This document shows positions 61,938 to 64,000 of a DNA stretch of 64,000 nucleotides, in pieces. The notes beneath the pieces are model-generated. The model worked only from the letters and a program-made list of their open reading frames with translations, did not search any database and was not told the DNA's origin. The first letter of the stretch is position 1, and each line of letters begins with the position of its first letter. The stretch is taken from NCBI GenBank assembly GCA_934489735.1, contig CAKSSR010000011.1:5460-69459 (forward strand). The letters run 5' to 3'. Source of the stretch: an uncultured Eubacteriales bacterium. GTDB taxonomy: Bacteria; Bacillota; Clostridia; Oscillospirales; Acutalibacteraceae. The translations under genes were made by a program, and so were the position numbers.

Positions 61938-62438
61938 TTAATATCCTTCATTTTCGTCTCCTTTTATGCAAATACATACCGCATGGGCTGCGATCCCTTC
62001 TCCTGCTCCTGTAAATCCTAGTCTTTCTTCTGTCGTTGCTTTAACGCTTACCTCTTCTTTATTAATTTTACATACCCTCGCTAAATTTTCTCTCATTTTA
62101 TCAATGTACTCGCTGAGCTTTGGCTTCTGTGCAATTATCGTACTGTCTATGTTCGAAATAAAAAAGTTCTTTCTTTCTAATATTTCTATGACTTGAGATA
62201 ATAAATCTAAACTGTCTGCCCCCTTAAACTTATCGTCATTGTCAGGGAATATCTTCCCTATGTCTCCTAATGCCAGCGCTCCTAATATCGAATCCATTAC
62301 CGCATGCACAAGTACATCTGCATCTGAGTGACCTAAAAGTCCTTTATCATATGGTATCTTGATCCCGCCTATAATTAAATCTCTTCCTTCTACTAGTCTA
62401 TGGACATCGTAGCCATGACCTATTCTAATATTATTCAT
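61938..62438 (-). CDS. ispF: 2-C-methyl-D-erythritol 2,4-cyclodiphosphate synthase
   Basis: IspF forms the cyclic diphosphate of the methylerythritol isoprenoid pathway. The 166-residue protein has 'RIGHGYDVHRL' (zinc-binding Asp-x-His), 'LGHSDADVLVHAVMDSILGA' and 'KATTEERLGFTGAGEGIAAH'. The organism therefore retains at least part of the MEP pathway. A GAAGGG site precedes the ATG. Confidence 0.96.
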   Translation of the reverse strand: MNNIRIGHGYDVHRLVEGRDLIIGGIKIPYDKGLLGHSDADVLVHAVMDSILGALALGDIGKIFPDNDDKFKGADSLDLLSQVIEILERKNFFISNIDSTIIAQKPKLSEYIDKMRENLARVCKINKEEVSVKATTEERLGFTGAGEGIAAHAVCICIKGDENEGY

Positions 62439-62465
62439 AAAAATCCCTTCCGTACATTATAAAAT

Positions 62466-62488
62466 CCCACCGCATCCTTAGCAGTGGG
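62466..62488 (-). terminator. Stem-loop after the flavin reductase-like gene
   Basis: CCCAC-GC and GC-GTGGG form a stem with one mismatch on the minus strand, followed by ATTTTAT. It lies 128 nt beyond the flavin reductase-like stop, just before ispF. Confidence 0.5.
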
Positions 62489-62615
62489 TAAATATTTCTT
62501 AATTATTCTCAATAACATGCTATCATATCTCAATCAATTTTCAATACTATGTCAAATTCTAATAAAAATTATCAGCAATTCGTCACTTGCTCCCATGCCA
62601 ATTGAAATACTTTTG

Positions 62616-63158
62616 CTAATTTTCGTTGACTAAAACCTTCTCTATCTCCCCAATGAAAACTTTATGATAATCTTTCTGAGGATAATTCGTTTCAAGTCCT
62701 TTGTCAATAAAACATTTCGGATCCATTTGTTGTTCATATATCTTTTTGCAAATCAATACTAGAGAAGCCTCTGCAAAATATACCGTGTTGCTATCAAAAA
62801 CGGGCGTCAATTTAGATTCTTTCATCTTGTCGACATCTCGCCCTGAGAATTTCCCGCAGTAGTTTAAAGATTCCCTATATCTTTTATCATAAAATGATAA
62901 TGCATAATAATCATTGCTTTCTATAAAGTCAATTGTGTACCTCTGTGGTCTGATGAAGGAAAATGTCACATTTTTGTTCCAAAGTACTCCCAATCCTCCC
63001 CAGGATGCTGTCATCATATTAAATTTTTCTTCATTTCCTGATGAAATTAACATCCAGTCTTTCCCTATCAAATTCAAAACCTCTGCCATGTCCGTACCTT
63101 TGCTTTTTATTTCTTTATCATTTTTATTAATAGATATATCAAATTCCCTAAAAGACAT
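62616..63158 (-). CDS. Flavin reductase-like domain protein
   Basis: The 180-residue protein belongs to the flavin reductase/flavoredoxin family: 'MLISSGNEEKFNMMTASWGG' and 'VTFSFIRPQRYTIDFIES' are the FMN-binding strand and loop, followed by 'SLNYCGKFSGRDVDKMKESK'. It probably binds FMN and transfers electrons. The substrate is unknown. Confidence 0.88.
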   Translation of the reverse strand: MSFREFDISINKNDKEIKSKGTDMAEVLNLIGKDWMLISSGNEEKFNMMTASWGGLGVLWNKNVTFSFIRPQRYTIDFIESNDYYALSFYDKRYRESLNYCGKFSGRDVDKMKESKLTPVFDSNTVYFAEASLVLICKKIYEQQMDPKCFIDKGLETNYPQKDYHKVFIGEIEKVLVNEN

Positions 63159-63227
63159 AAAAAAACGACCTCCGAATATAAAATATCATAATATTATATA
63201 TATTTGATTGTTTATTAACATATTCTA

Positions 63228-63746
63228 CTAATTAATTTCTTTTTCCTTCGCATCAAAATTCTTTATCGAGACTTTATGATTACTATCTGTTTTTAAGTCC
63301 GCCTTGTCTGCCTCCACAGTGTCTCCAGTAATATCTCCATTTTCTACTTTGCAGGATATGTCTTTGACCTTTATCGTCCCGTTAAATGCAACATTACCAT
63401 TCGTTGACTTAATGTCTAAGTTTACATCATTCTTGTAGTCCTGCGGTAATACAATTTCCATCTCTGCTTTGTCTTCGCTAGTCTTTTCTATGTACAGCGT
63501 GCCATTCTCTATACGAGACTTAAAAAGTTTGTTAAAATTATTGCCCGCATACTGTACAACGCCTTCATCATAGTTCCTCGAATTCACATTTACTGAAGTA
63601 TTCTTTGCATTTATGCTTATATTTTCAACTTTGTCTTTACCTACGCTATGTGCGCTATTAACATTATAATTACTACATCCCGATAAAATCATTACCGAAG
63701 AAAATACTATCCCTAATAACGATCCAAAATACTTATTGTCTTCCAT
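63228..63746 (-). CDS. Lipoprotein with DUF4097-like beta-solenoid
   Basis: The 172-residue protein has a lipoprotein signal peptide with lipobox 'ILSGC' (Cys 23). The remainder consists of short beta-strand repeats ('ISINAKNTSVNVNSRNYDEG', 'LDIKSTNGNVAFNGTIKVKD') like DUF4097/DUF4098 proteins. Function unknown; expected on the outer face of the membrane. The ribosome site is weak. Confidence 0.82.
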   Translation of the reverse strand: MEDNKYFGSLLGIVFSSVMILSGCSNYNVNSAHSVGKDKVENISINAKNTSVNVNSRNYDEGVVQYAGNNFNKLFKSRIENGTLYIEKTSEDKAEMEIVLPQDYKNDVNLDIKSTNGNVAFNGTIKVKDISCKVENGDITGDTVEADKADLKTDSNHKVSIKNFDAKEKEIN

Positions 63747-63891
63747 AATTTTTTAGAAAGTTAAAGCATTTTGCTTACACTTCCCGTCCTCCATTCAAAA
63801 AATATTATATATATGTTATTAATTATTCTAAATTTTTCTGCCTGCATATTACTTTTTCCTTTCAGGACGTTGATAAAATTTAAAATAATAA

Positions 63892-63921
63892 AAGGTGCCA
63901 CCAATACAATGATGACACCTT
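63892..63921 (-). terminator. Terminator of tRNA-Lys
   Basis: Minus strand: AAGGTG-C and G-CACCTT form a stem followed by TTTTATTATTTT, beginning 3 nt after the CCA end. Confidence 0.8.
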
Positions 63922-63924
63922 CTA

Positions 63925-64000
63925 TGGTGATCCATCGGAGATTCGAACTCCGGACACCTTGATTAAAAGTCAAGTGCTCTGCCAACTGAGCTAATGGATC
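63925..64000 (-). tRNA. tRNA-Lys (anticodon TTT)
   Basis: A complete 76-nt tRNA read on the minus strand. The acceptor stem GATCCAT/ATGGATC is perfect, the D-arm holds AGCTCAGTTGGCAGAGC, and the anticodon loop CTTTTAA has anticodon TTT. The T-arm CCGGAGTTCGAATCTCCGA is standard, and A plus an encoded CCA end the gene. The first base is the last base of the window. Confidence 0.97.

Overview
The window (about 30% GC by eye, TTGACA/TATAAT-type promoters, AGGAGG ribosome sites, frequent TTG/GTG starts) is from an endospore-forming clostridial Firmicute. The evidence is spo0A, six genes of a spoIIIA operon, sipL-spoIVA-dacF, ftsEX and a LytM-type hydrolase. One gene is out of place for a free-living clostridium: an NTT/Tlc-family ATP/ADP translocase (20139-21680), the nucleotide exchanger of obligate intracellular bacteria and plastids. 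With several secreted or repeat-rich orphan proteins, this suggests a spore-forming endosymbiont or energy parasite of a eukaryotic cell. I recall reports of translocase-bearing clostridial endosymbionts of termite-gut protists, but the sequence alone cannot place this genome there.

Layout. 1-3261: an orphan repeat protein running off the left edge. 3415-10790: queA; a TPM-PspA membrane pair; a two-gene gamma-glutamyl thiol ligase operon; a secreted repeat protein; spo0A. 11121-16525: aspS-gatC-gatA-gatB-xre, the tRNA-dependent amidation route, with a decayed TnpB/omega-RNA tail upstream of aspS. 17398-25531: a PASTA pseudokinase, a histidine phosphatase, the translocase, an HtrA protease, and mnmG-rsmG. 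25550-31240: a structured RNA candidate, a 1612-residue surface protein containing two poly-G tracts, and a CPCC protein. 31400-38500: a promoter-driven structured noncoding region, ylxM-ffh, a Fic-like protein without the catalytic His, a tnpB, and rpsP-khpA-rimM-trmD. 38507-49903: an HPr-like protein, spoIIIAC-AH, an ABC transporter, and sipL-spoIVA-dacF. 50039-64000, mostly on the minus strand: LytM hydrolase-ftsX-ftsE, a CdaR-like regulator, a phosphoesterase, dipeptidase, yraN, a CofE-like ligase, pgi, a double-glycine leader peptide, ackA, ispF, a flavin reductase, a lipoprotein and tRNA-Lys.

The main mobile signal is a 137-nt sequence present in four nearly identical copies (31571, 38029, 54304, 57100). 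It folds as a chain of hairpins ending in an IS200/IS605 right-end type stem and sits next to a TTGAT-like target. I read it as orphan TnpB omega-RNAs or tnpB-less mini-elements. One copy supplies the stop codon of a CofE-like gene and another interrupts a strongly promoted structured RNA region. The only intact TnpB (34643-35890) has no matching right end downstream.

Other points for follow-up: spoIIIAA and spoIIIAB are missing from the spoIIIA operon; G9 and G8 tracts in the surface protein could give phase variation; the PASTA kinase lacks all key catalytic residues; and an unusual thiol operon pairs a glutamate-cysteine ligase with a glutathionylspermidine-synthase-type ATP-grasp enzyme.
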